From JBOGOC01 sp050747525 (GTDB taxonomy: Bacteria > Acidobacteriota > Polarisedimenticolia > JACPZX01 > DASXTC01): DNA of 10,519 nt. Made by a program: the position numbers and the translations under genes. The notes below the pieces were generated by a model, which searched no databases, had not been told where the DNA came from, and saw nothing but the letters and a program-made list of their open reading frames with translations. Where the stretch lies: positions 1 to 10,519 of the forward strand of contig JBOGOC010000041.1 in NCBI GenBank assembly GCA_050747525.1, written 5' to 3'. Below are positions 5,504-10,519 of this stretch, piece by piece (within the stretch, counting starts at the first letter, position 1; every line of letters starts with the position of its first letter).

Positions 5504-6278
5504 AAGGACCCTGCGGGCCCGCCCCGGCCACCTCCCGCACCAGCGGCAGGAAGGTCTCGGCCCGCAGGCTGGCCCCGCCCACCAGGACGCCGTCCACCAC
5601 GTCCAGGTCGAGCATGGGCCGCACGGTGGACGTGTTCACGCTGCCGCCGTAGAGAATCGGCAGCCGGCACCCGATCTCCTCCCCGAAGGTCTGCAGCAGG
5701 GTGGTGCGGATGATGTGGTGCACGGACCTCACGTCCGCGGGCCCGGGAAGCAGGCCGGTGCCGATCGACCAGACAGGCTCGTAGGCCACCAGCAGCCGCT
5801 GGTTCTTGTCGAGATGCACCGACTCGAGGCACCTGTTGAGCTGGGCCTCGACCACGATCTCGGCCCGGTCGGAGTCGCGCTCGTCCTTCTTCTCGCCCAC
5901 GCAGATGATGGGAGACATCCCCCAGAACAGGGCCGCGCGCGCCTTGAGGCTCACGCGATGGTCGCTCTCGCCGAAGAACTCGCGCATCTCGGAGTGGCCC
6001 AGCAGCACGTACCGGACACCGCATTCCGCGAGCATGCGCGGGGAAGTCTGCCCCGTGAAAGGACCCTCCTCTTCCCAGTGACAGTCCTGCGCGGCCAGGG
6101 CCACCCCCGAGCCGGAGAGCATGCGGGAGGCGAGCGGCACGCAGAGGGTCGACGGAGCGATGGCCACCTCGACCTCATGCAGCGATTTCATCGTGGGGAC
6201 GATCTCGGAGAGAAGCGCTTCGGCCTCCGAGGGGGTCTTGTGCATCTTCCAGTTGGCGAGGACGAAAGGCTTGAACAC
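5502..6278 (-). CDS. tpiA: Triosephosphate isomerase
   Basis: Cytosolic glycolytic enzyme interconverting dihydroxyacetone phosphate and glyceraldehyde 3-phosphate. The protein has 258 residues, close to the usual 250. Seen: LANWKMHK with N9 and K11 of the active site, GHSEMREFFGESD with catalytic H95, YEPVWSIGTG with catalytic E167, and the phosphate-binding YGGSVN at 210-215 followed by DGVLVGGASL. The mobile loop 6 continues GTGLLPGPADV rather than the GTGKTATPE form of E. coli; I recall alphaproteobacterial enzymes with a similar GTGLTPT-ADV loop, so it is probably a normal variant. The start is GTG at 6278, whose first base is the last base of the pgk TAG stop (TAGTG), so translation is almost certainly coupled to pgk; there is no clear Shine-Dalgarno sequence. 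A hairpin overlaps the stop codon, and secG follows. Confidence 0.97.
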   Translation of the reverse strand: MFKPFVLANWKMHKTPSEAEALLSEIVPTMKSLHEVEVAIAPSTLCVPLASRMLSGSGVALAAQDCHWEEEGPFTGQTSPRMLAECGVRYVLLGHSEMREFFGESDHRVSLKARAALFWGMSPIICVGEKKDERDSDRAEIVVEAQLNRCLESVHLDKNQRLLVAYEPVWSIGTGLLPGPADVRSVHHIIRTTLLQTFGEEIGCRLPILYGGSVNTSTVRPMLDLDVVDGVLVGGASLRAETFLPLVREVAGAGPQGP

Positions 6279-7477
6279 TAGAGGGTGACGTCCGTGAGGG
6301 CCGCCACCCCCGGCAGGGTCTTGCCCGAGAGGAACTCCAGGGAGGCGCCGCCGCCGGTGGAGATGTGCGAGAAGCCGGATTCCATCTTGAACGCCTTCAG
6401 GGCGGCCGCCGAGTCTCCTCCACCCACCACGGTGAAGCCGCTGGACGAAGCGATGGCGCGCGCCACCGCCTGGGTGCCCGCCGCGAAGGAGGGGTCCTCG
6501 AACTTGCCCATGGGACCGTTCCACAAGACGGTCCGTGCCTTGCCGATCTCCCGGGTGAAGGCCGCGACGGTCCGGGGCCCGATGTCCAGTGCCACGTAGC
6601 CGGCCGACACGTCCGGGCCGCCCGTGGGGCGCCCCTTCTCGCGCGTGCCCGCTTTGGCCTCCATGTGGTCCTCGGGCAGCAGCAGGGAGACCCCTTTGAC
6701 CGCCGCCAACGTCATCAGATCGCGTGCCGCGCCTTCCCGGGAGGCCTCCACGAGCGACTCGCCCGCCTCGTGTCCCAGTGCCTTCAGGAACGTGTAGGCC
6801 ATCGCCCCGCCGATGAGCAGAGCGTTGCAGCGCGCGATGAGATGGTCCAGCAGGTCGATCTTGTCGCTCACCTTGGCCCCGCCCACCACCACGGCGAACG
6901 GACGGGCCGGCTCGTCGAGCAGGCGGCCCAGCGAGACGAGCTCCTTTTCCATGAGCAGCCCCGCCGCGGGGCGGTTGAACCTGCGGGCCATGGCGTGTAC
7001 GGAGGCGTGGGCCCGGTGTGCGGAGCCGAAGGCGTCGTTCACGTAGAGATCGGCCAGCGAGGCCAGAGCCTCGGCGAACCCGGCATCGTCGGCCTCTTCC
7101 TCTTTCTGGAACCTGAGGTTCTCCAGCAGCAGCACCTCTCCGGCACGCAGCTGGCGGGCGGCCTCCGAAGCCAGCGGCCCGGCGCTGTCGGCGGCGAACT
7201 TCACCGGAGAGCCGAGGACCTCCTCGAGGCGCCTGGCCACGGGAGCCATGGAGTGGGCCGGGTCGGGCTTTCCCTTGGGCCGTCCCAGGTGCGATGCGGC
7301 CACGATGCTCCCGCCCCGCTCGAGGATGGATCGCAGCGTGGGGAGGCTCTCCTTGATGCGGCGGTCGTCGGTCACCGTGGATCTGGAGCCCGTGCGATCG
7401 AGCGGAACGTTGTAGTCCACCCGGACGAAAACGCGCTTGCCGGAGACGTCGAGATCCCGGACGGACAGCTTCCTCAT
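6278..7477 (-). CDS. pgk: Phosphoglycerate kinase
   Basis: Cytosolic glycolytic kinase that transfers phosphate from 1,3-bisphosphoglycerate to ADP, making ATP and 3-phosphoglycerate. The 399-residue protein is full length. Seen in order: VFVRVDYNVPLD near the N-terminus, ASHLGRPKGKPD, LLLENLRF, VNDAFGSAHRAHAS, the hinge region VVGGAKVSDKIDLL, GGAMAYTFLKALG, VLWNGPMGKFED, the nucleotide-binding GGGDSAAAL and the closing SHISTGGGASLEFLSGKTLPG. All expected conserved blocks are present. The start ATG overlaps the stop of the HEAT-repeat gene (ATGA), and its own stop overlaps the tpiA start (TAGTG), so three genes are translationally chained. No GAPDH gene accompanies it in view, although gap-pgk-tpiA is the common order. 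A perfect TATAAT lies 11 nt before the ATG within the upstream gene and may act as an extra promoter. Confidence 0.98.
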   Translation of the reverse strand: MRKLSVRDLDVSGKRVFVRVDYNVPLDRTGSRSTVTDDRRIKESLPTLRSILERGGSIVAASHLGRPKGKPDPAHSMAPVARRLEEVLGSPVKFAADSAGPLASEAARQLRAGEVLLLENLRFQKEEEADDAGFAEALASLADLYVNDAFGSAHRAHASVHAMARRFNRPAAGLLMEKELVSLGRLLDEPARPFAVVVGGAKVSDKIDLLDHLIARCNALLIGGAMAYTFLKALGHEAGESLVEASREGAARDLMTLAAVKGVSLLLPEDHMEAKAGTREKGRPTGGPDVSAGYVALDIGPRTVAAFTREIGKARTVLWNGPMGKFEDPSFAAGTQAVARAIASSSGFTVVGGGDSAAALKAFKMESGFSHISTGGGASLEFLSGKTLPGVAALTDVTL

Positions 7478-8814
7478 AGGCGGCCGGGATTATAGAACGA
7501 TCCGCGCCGACGCGATCGTCCCGCGGGCTGCGGGGGCCGCTGCGGGGCGGACTGGATCTCCTCCAGGATCGCCCTGGCCGCGTCATCCAGGTGGTGGAAG
7601 AACGGGTCATCGCTCTTCACGCGCGCGCGGGACATCACCTGGCGCAGCGCCTCGCGCAGCCGGTCACGCATCCAGCCGGTCTGCTCACGCCCGAAGTGAG
7701 CCAGCAGATCGGGAACCTCCTCCCGGCCGCCGATCTCCTCCACCGCCATGAGCACCTCGCCGGCGAGTGGCTCGTCATGGCGGGCCAGCATGGTCCTCAG
7801 GTCGTCGTAGGCCACGCGGCTGCCCGCCCTCGCCAGGTAGTAGTGGGCCTTGGCGGCGATCATTCGCCGCGCCGGCGCCTCGGCATCGCCGGAAGAGCCA
7901 TTTTCTGCGGCGATCCGGTCGATGACCCCCTTGAGGTGGTACAGGGCGGTGAGATCCTGCGAAGCTCCGATGATGTCCACCATCAGGCCCAGGGGCGTGG
8001 TCTCGTCCACCTCCTCGAGTAGAGGAGCGAGCGAGCGTTCGCGGCCGCACACGATCTCCCGCATCACGGAGGCGACGCGCGCACAGGCCGCGGCGTCGGT
8101 GCCGCGCGCCCGCAGCGAGCGGACCAGCATGGGGAGCGCCGCTTCGCCCAGCGAGACCAGGAGGCTCGCGGCCCGGCGGTGGGTGAAATAGTCCTCGCCA
8201 TGCAGCTCATCCAGCGCTGACTTTGCGCCGGCCTCCTGAGTGGGAAGCTCCGTGCCGCAAAAGCGGCCCGCGATCTGGGCGATCCTCTGGTCCGGCTCGT
8301 GCACCAGGCCGGACGAGATGGCCCGCGCTTCGCCGGGCGGCAGCGACCCGAGCACCTTGAGCGCCTCGAGGCGCACGCGGCGGTCCTCGGATCGATTGCC
8401 GGCCAGGGACAGCAGCGTGTCGAGCGCCTCCACTGCGCCGCCGTTGAAGATGACCACCAGGGTGCCGGCCGCCCGCACGCGCACCTCGACGTCGGGCTCG
8501 CGGGCCAGCATCCCTCGCAGGCGGGTCGCGGCGGCTTCGGAAGGGAAGGCCGACATGGCGGTGGCCGCCGCAGCGCGCACCGCGGGGCTGCGATCCGACA
8601 GGGACAGCGTGACCGCCCGCCGCCCGCGCGGATCGCCGATCCGGCCCAGTGCGGTGACGGCCGCCGCCCGCCGTCCGGCCTCGGGAGCGGAAGCGGCCCC
8701 CAGCAGGGAGTCGACCGCCTTGCGGCCGTGAACGGCGAGCAGCGCGAGAACCTGCTCGTCGTCGGCGGCGTCGCTCACGCCAAGGGACTCAACCAGTCGG
8801 GTGATCTCGTCCAT
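7474..8814 (-). CDS. HEAT-repeat protein, first gene of the pgk-tpiA-secG operon
   Basis: I do not recognise a specific family. The 446-residue protein is an alpha-solenoid with no signal peptide or membrane segment, so probably cytosolic. Seen: HEAT-like repeats between about residues 45 and 160 (RRAAAVTALGRIGDP, PAVRAAAATAMSAFPS, VRVRAAGTLVVIF, VRLEALKVLGSLPP), then more degenerate helical pairs (THRRAASLLVSLGEAALPML, EVLMAVEEIGGREEVPDLLAHF), and a basic Pro/Arg tail (PQPAGRSRRRG). Such proteins usually serve as protein-binding scaffolds; no catalytic motif is evident. Start chosen at 8814 (MDEITRLVESLG) because an upstream in-frame ATG at 8862 overlaps the -10 of a good promoter and would precede the transcript. 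The alternative from 8862 adds 16 residues. The stop overlaps the pgk ATG (ATGA), so both should be made in proportion. A role tied to glycolysis is inference only. Confidence 0.75.
   Translation of the reverse strand: MDEITRLVESLGVSDAADDEQVLALLAVHGRKAVDSLLGAASAPEAGRRAAAVTALGRIGDPRGRRAVTLSLSDRSPAVRAAAATAMSAFPSEAAATRLRGMLAREPDVEVRVRAAGTLVVIFNGGAVEALDTLLSLAGNRSEDRRVRLEALKVLGSLPPGEARAISSGLVHEPDQRIAQIAGRFCGTELPTQEAGAKSALDELHGEDYFTHRRAASLLVSLGEAALPMLVRSLRARGTDAAACARVASVMREIVCGRERSLAPLLEEVDETTPLGLMVDIIGASQDLTALYHLKGVIDRIAAENGSSGDAEAPARRMIAAKAHYYLARAGSRVAYDDLRTMLARHDEPLAGEVLMAVEEIGGREEVPDLLAHFGREQTGWMRDRLREALRQVMSRARVKSDDPFFHHLDDAARAILEEIQSAPQRPPQPAGRSRRRGSFYNPGRL
7489..7494 (-). promoter_or_regulatory. 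TATAAT box just upstream of pgk
   Basis: A perfect TATAAT on the minus strand, 11 nt before the pgk ATG, lies within the last codons of the HEAT gene, encoding Tyr-Asn with TAT and AAT, both uncommon in such GC-rich DNA. No -35-like hexamer is seen at 16-18 nt. If used, the transcript would have a leader of only about 4-5 nt. Confidence 0.3.
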
Positions 8815-8860
8815 CGCCTGGTCGTGAAAGAGAGTGTGGATTCTGTAAGGAGACCGGCGC

Positions 8861-8890
8861 ATCCTATCCCGGTCGCCGCGAAAGTGTCAA
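8861..8890 (-). promoter_or_regulatory. Sigma-70-type promoter for the HEAT-pgk-tpiA operon
   Basis: Minus strand: perfect TTGACA (8890-8885), an 18-nt spacer, and TAGGAT (8866-8861, 4 of 6 to TATAAT). Predicted start near 8854 gives a leader of about 40 nt before the ATG at 8814, where only a weak AGG stands in Shine-Dalgarno position. It lies in the gap divergent from the DUF192 gene. Confidence 0.55.
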
Positions 8891-8917
8891 CGAAGAGACG
8901 CTGTGGCGAACCGGGAC

Positions 8918-8923
8918 TATGAT
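8918..8923 (+). promoter_or_regulatory. -10-like box at the DUF192 gene start (possible leaderless start at 8931)
   Basis: TATGAT (5 of 6 to TATAAT) ends 7 nt before the ATG at 8931, the same geometry as for the LeuA-like gene. It overlaps the two earlier ATGs at 8919 and 8922; if it is a promoter, those cannot be the start and the protein begins MQRRLPLVF. No convincing -35 is seen. Confidence 0.27.
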
Positions 8924-9446
8924 GAAGGGCATGCAGCGGCGCCTTCCGTTGGTTTTCTCGAGCCTTGCCCTCACCGCCCTGGCGCTGGCGTCTCCGGCGC
9001 CGGGAGAGGAGAGGCCCTATTCGGCCCAGCCCTTTCCGGGCCCACGGGGGGAAGTCCTGCTCCCTTCGGGGACGGTCCTGCAGGTGGAGCTGGCCGACAC
9101 GCCCGCAAAGATGGCCATGGGGTACATGTTCAGGGACGTCGTGACCGATGGGGAAGGGATGGTCTTCTTCCACCAGGACACGGGGTTCCATTCGTTCTGG
9201 ATGAAGAACTGCCGGGTCAGCCTGGACCTGGTCTGGATGGACGAGAACTGGAACATCGTTCACGTGGAGCGGAACGTGCCCCCATGCCGGCAGGACCCCT
9301 GCCCCTCGTATGTCCCCATGAGGGCCTCCCGGTACGTGCTGGAGGTCCAGGCCGGAATGGCCGGCCGGCACAACCTGATTCCGGGGAGCCGCATCATATA
9401 TAACGCCCCGCGGCCCGAGGCCCCGGAACTCCGGGATCGGCAGTAG
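8919..9446 (+). CDS. Exported DUF192 family protein
   Basis: Member of the widespread DUF192 family, whose molecular function is not established. The protein has 175 residues from the first ATG, or 171 from the ATG at 8931. Seen: a signal peptide with basic QRR, a hydrophobic core LVFSSLALTALALA and likely cleavage near ALASPA (about residue 27). The DUF192 domain at about 43-160 has AKMAMGYMFRDV, GEGMVFF, FHSFWMKNCRVSLDLVWMDENWNIVHV, the CxxxxC pair C123/C128 in PPCRQDPC, and RYVLEVQAGMAGRHNLIPGSRI. All match the family pattern (GLM.R, GM.F.F, FWMKN...LD..F, PC....C, YVLE...G, G..I). Two cysteines in an exported domain could form a disulfide; C98 replaces a more usual Thr. It stands alone, divergent from the HEAT operon, with the transglycosylase gene 190 bp downstream under its own promoter. 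Confidence 0.82.
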   Translation: MMKGMQRRLPLVFSSLALTALALASPAPGEERPYSAQPFPGPRGEVLLPSGTVLQVELADTPAKMAMGYMFRDVVTDGEGMVFFHQDTGFHSFWMKNCRVSLDLVWMDENWNIVHVERNVPPCRQDPCPSYVPMRASRYVLEVQAGMAGRHNLIPGSRIIYNAPRPEAPELRDRQ

Positions 9447-9518
9447 AGAACTTCGAGAACCACCCTCAGGATCGGATCCCCACCCCCCGCGCCCCCCGTT
9501 TCCATGCCAGGACATCAC

Positions 9519-9535
9519 AACATGTTCAAAACATG
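9519..9535. promoter_or_regulatory. AACATG repeat / inverted repeat, candidate operator upstream of the transglycosylase
   Basis: AACATGTTCAAAACATG contains an 8-bp perfect palindrome (AACATGTT, 9519-9526) and a second AACATG at 9530-9535, exactly 11 bp (one helical turn) from the first. The same bases also make CATGTT-CAA-AACATG, a 6-bp inverted repeat with a 3-nt spacer. It lies about 45-60 bp upstream of the predicted -35, in a locally AT-rich stretch. No known regulator is assigned. Confidence 0.35.
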
Positions 9536-9578
9536 ACTGATATTGACACACTTCTGGGTCGGGATTCGATTTTGGCGC

Positions 9579-9607
9579 TTGACCCCCTTAGGGGCCTTTC
9601 CTACCAT
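9579..9607 (+). promoter_or_regulatory. Sigma-70-type promoter for the lytic transglycosylase gene
   Basis: TTGACC (9579-9584, 5 of 6 to TTGACA), a 17-nt spacer and TACCAT (9602-9607, 4 of 6 to TATAAT). The predicted start near 9614 gives a leader of about 23 nt that contains the GAAGGGGGTG Shine-Dalgarno region at 9625-9634. A further perfect TTGACA at 9543-9548 has only a weak partner (TTCGAT, 9565-9570). The spacer holds CCCC-TTA-GGGG, a short inverted repeat. Confidence 0.5.
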
Positions 9608-9636
9608 TCAGACAAGCCCAACACGAAGGGGGTGCG

Positions 9637-10323
9637 ATGAACAAGCCAGGCTCGTTCGCGAAACTGCTCGCCCGTTTGCGCACGGGTACCTGCATCTCGC
9701 TCTTCGGCCTGACCGTTCTCGGGGGTGCCCTGGCGGCGCCGCCGGTCTGGGCTCCCGAAGACCCATGGCGCGTTGTGGCCGAAATCCCGGCCGTTCGCGG
9801 CCACCAGGCGGCGGCCTCGGAAATGCTGGCCCGCTTCCTGGACCGCGCCGGAATCCGGCTGAGCCCCGAGGCGACCCTGGACATCGCGGCGTCGGTGGCC
9901 GCGGAGAGCCAGCGCCACGGGCTCGACCCGGCCCTGCTCATCTCGGTGATCATGGTGGAGAGCCGGTTCAGGACGGATGCCATCTCCGAGAAGGGGGCCA
10001 TCGGCCTGATGCAGCTTCTTCCGTCCACGGCGCTGGCCGTGGCCGGCGAGCTGAAGCTCCCCTGGGGTGGCGATGTCTACCTCCTCGACGCGCGCACCAA
10101 CATCGAGCTGGGGACGCATTACCTGTCGAGGCTCCTGAGGATCTACGACGGTGACCTCAGCCTGGCCCTCACCGCCTACAACAAGGGCCCCGGCTACGTG
10201 CAGAACATGCTGGCCAGCGGAGTGATGGAATCAACCCCCTCCGGCGCCCTGTCCTCCTACGTCGAAAAAATCCGCCTGGCCCAGCTCGAGAACCGCCCGG
10301 TCCGGGGAGTTAGTTCCCTCTAA
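9637..10323 (+). CDS. Exported SLT-family lytic transglycosylase
   Basis: Peptidoglycan lytic transglycosylase of the soluble-lytic-transglycosylase (Slt/MltC/MltE-like) fold, which cleaves the MurNAc-GlcNAc bond with formation of an anhydro-MurNAc end. The 228-residue protein begins with a signal peptide: basic residues to about R15, hydrophobic core CISLFGLTVLGGALA, probable cleavage after VWA (residue 39); no lipobox is seen, so it should be periplasmic and soluble. The SLT domain at about 85-200 has LISVIMVESRF with catalytic E108, AIGLMQLLPSTA at 121-132, NIELGTHYLSRLL and ALTAYNKGPGYVQ at 177-189, all standard. It lacks LysM, SPOR or other wall-binding domains, so it is a minimal enzyme. 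Start is the ATG preceded by GAAGGGGGTG, the clearest Shine-Dalgarno site in the window. It appears monocistronic; no partner gene follows within 196 bp. Confidence 0.9.
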   Translation: MNKPGSFAKLLARLRTGTCISLFGLTVLGGALAAPPVWAPEDPWRVVAEIPAVRGHQAAASEMLARFLDRAGIRLSPEATLDIAASVAAESQRHGLDPALLISVIMVESRFRTDAISEKGAIGLMQLLPSTALAVAGELKLPWGGDVYLLDARTNIELGTHYLSRLLRIYDGDLSLALTAYNKGPGYVQNMLASGVMESTPSGALSSYVEKIRLAQLENRPVRGVSSL

Positions 10324-10330
10324 AGTCACG

Positions 10331-10348
10331 GCCGCCGCCGGCGTCGGC
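10331..10348. terminator. GC-rich inverted repeat after the transglycosylase gene (possible terminator)
   Basis: GCCGCCGCCGGCGTCGGC is a near-perfect 18-base palindrome with one mismatched pair, 7 nt after the transglycosylase stop. It could form a hairpin, but no T-run follows (TAGCGCGCC), and such GC-rich palindromes arise easily in this DNA. The remaining bases to the window end (10349-10519) show no gene or RNA that I can support. Confidence 0.22.
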
Positions 10349-10519
10349 TAGCGCGCCCCGAGGCTGCCACACCCCGGCCTGGCCGATTCCCGCCGTGTGC
10401 CCCTTCTACGCCACCTCCCGCGCCCAACGGCTCATCCGGGCTGGCAGCACCCAAGGCCCGGGTGCGGCGTCGTGGGAGGGGCTCAGCGGGCGGCGGCGGG
10501 GAGTGGTCTCCGAGGCCCT

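Noticed and set aside
5673..5800. TPI loop 6 GTGLLPGPADV instead of GTGKTATPE as a possible active-site anomaly
   Set aside because: All catalytic residues are intact, and a similar GTGL-P-ADV loop is familiar from alphaproteobacterial enzymes, so it is probably a normal variant.
5400..6281. Plus-strand open frame of 293 codons opposite tpiA
   Set aside because: Antisense to a full, well-conserved tpiA; composition is shadow-like.
9446..9460. Direct repeat GAGAAC-TTC-GAGAAC at the DUF192 stop
   Set aside because: Only two short copies, partly within the stop codon, with no further half-sites or promoter nearby.
9504..9536. 10-codon ORF (MPGHHNMFKT) upstream of the transglycosylase
   Set aside because: No Shine-Dalgarno sequence and it lies upstream of the best promoter; the AACATG repeats explain its content better.
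10397..10519. GTG-initiated frame open to the right edge
   Set aside because: No Shine-Dalgarno sequence, no recognisable residues, and Pro/Gly/Arg-rich composition; an open frame this short is expected by chance at this GC content.
1..10519. Mobile element, prophage, CRISPR or defence system
   Set aside because: No transposase, integrase, terminal repeats, spacer arrays or defence-type genes are visible; gene content is housekeeping throughout.

Overview
The window is ordinary, densely packed chromosomal DNA from a very GC-rich bacterium (roughly two thirds G+C by eye, strong G/C bias at third codon positions). The signal-peptide-bearing lytic transglycosylase suggests a Gram-negative-type envelope. 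The gene mix (a CxxC-bearing YggX-like protein, a HEAT-repeat gene ahead of pgk-tpiA-secG, and few clear Shine-Dalgarno sites) suggests an uncultured-type lineage such as Acidobacteriota, but no marker here fixes the phylum, so that is a guess. I see no phage, transposon, CRISPR or defence genes, and every protein but one (the HEAT-repeat protein) falls in a recognisable family.

Layout, left to right. (1) 2-1312 (+): a GlcD/D-lactate dehydrogenase-type FAD oxidase, cut at its 5' end by the window edge. (2) 3539-1309 (-): a LeuA-type aldol carboligase followed 8 bp later by dusB (tRNA-dihydrouridine synthase); the dusB stop shares a CTAG with the oxidase stop. (3) 3568-4749 (+): mutY, divergent from the LeuA-like gene across only 28 bp that hold two back-to-back -10-like boxes. 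(4) 8814-4702 (-): a compact apparent operon reading HEAT-repeat protein, pgk, tpiA, secG, tRNA-Leu(GAG), yggX-like gene. Its end overlaps the end of mutY by 48 bp. (5) 8919-9446 (+): a secreted DUF192 protein. (6) 9637-10323 (+): a small exported SLT-type lytic transglycosylase with a good promoter and Shine-Dalgarno sequence. The final 196 bases show only a GC-rich inverted repeat and no supportable gene.

How the genes fit together. The minus-strand operon links the lower glycolytic steps (Pgk, TpiA), protein export (SecG), leucine decoding (tRNA-Leu GAG) and iron/oxidative-damage protection (YggX-like). The secG to tRNA-Leu(GAG) order matches E. coli secG-leuU, and mutY beside yggX recalls E. 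coli mutY-yggX, although here the two genes converge. Likely promoters are visible before the HEAT gene, before secG and before the transglycosylase. Several other genes (LeuA-like, mutY, DUF192) have a -10-like box only 7-8 nt before an ATG and no clear Shine-Dalgarno sequence, which suggests leaderless transcripts.

I did not find a previously undescribed multi-gene system. The best leads are the leaderless divergent promoter pair, an altered 8-oxoguanine recognition loop in MutY, the HEAT protein translationally coupled to pgk, the tRNA embedded within an mRNA, and a LeuA-family enzyme of unknown substrate.
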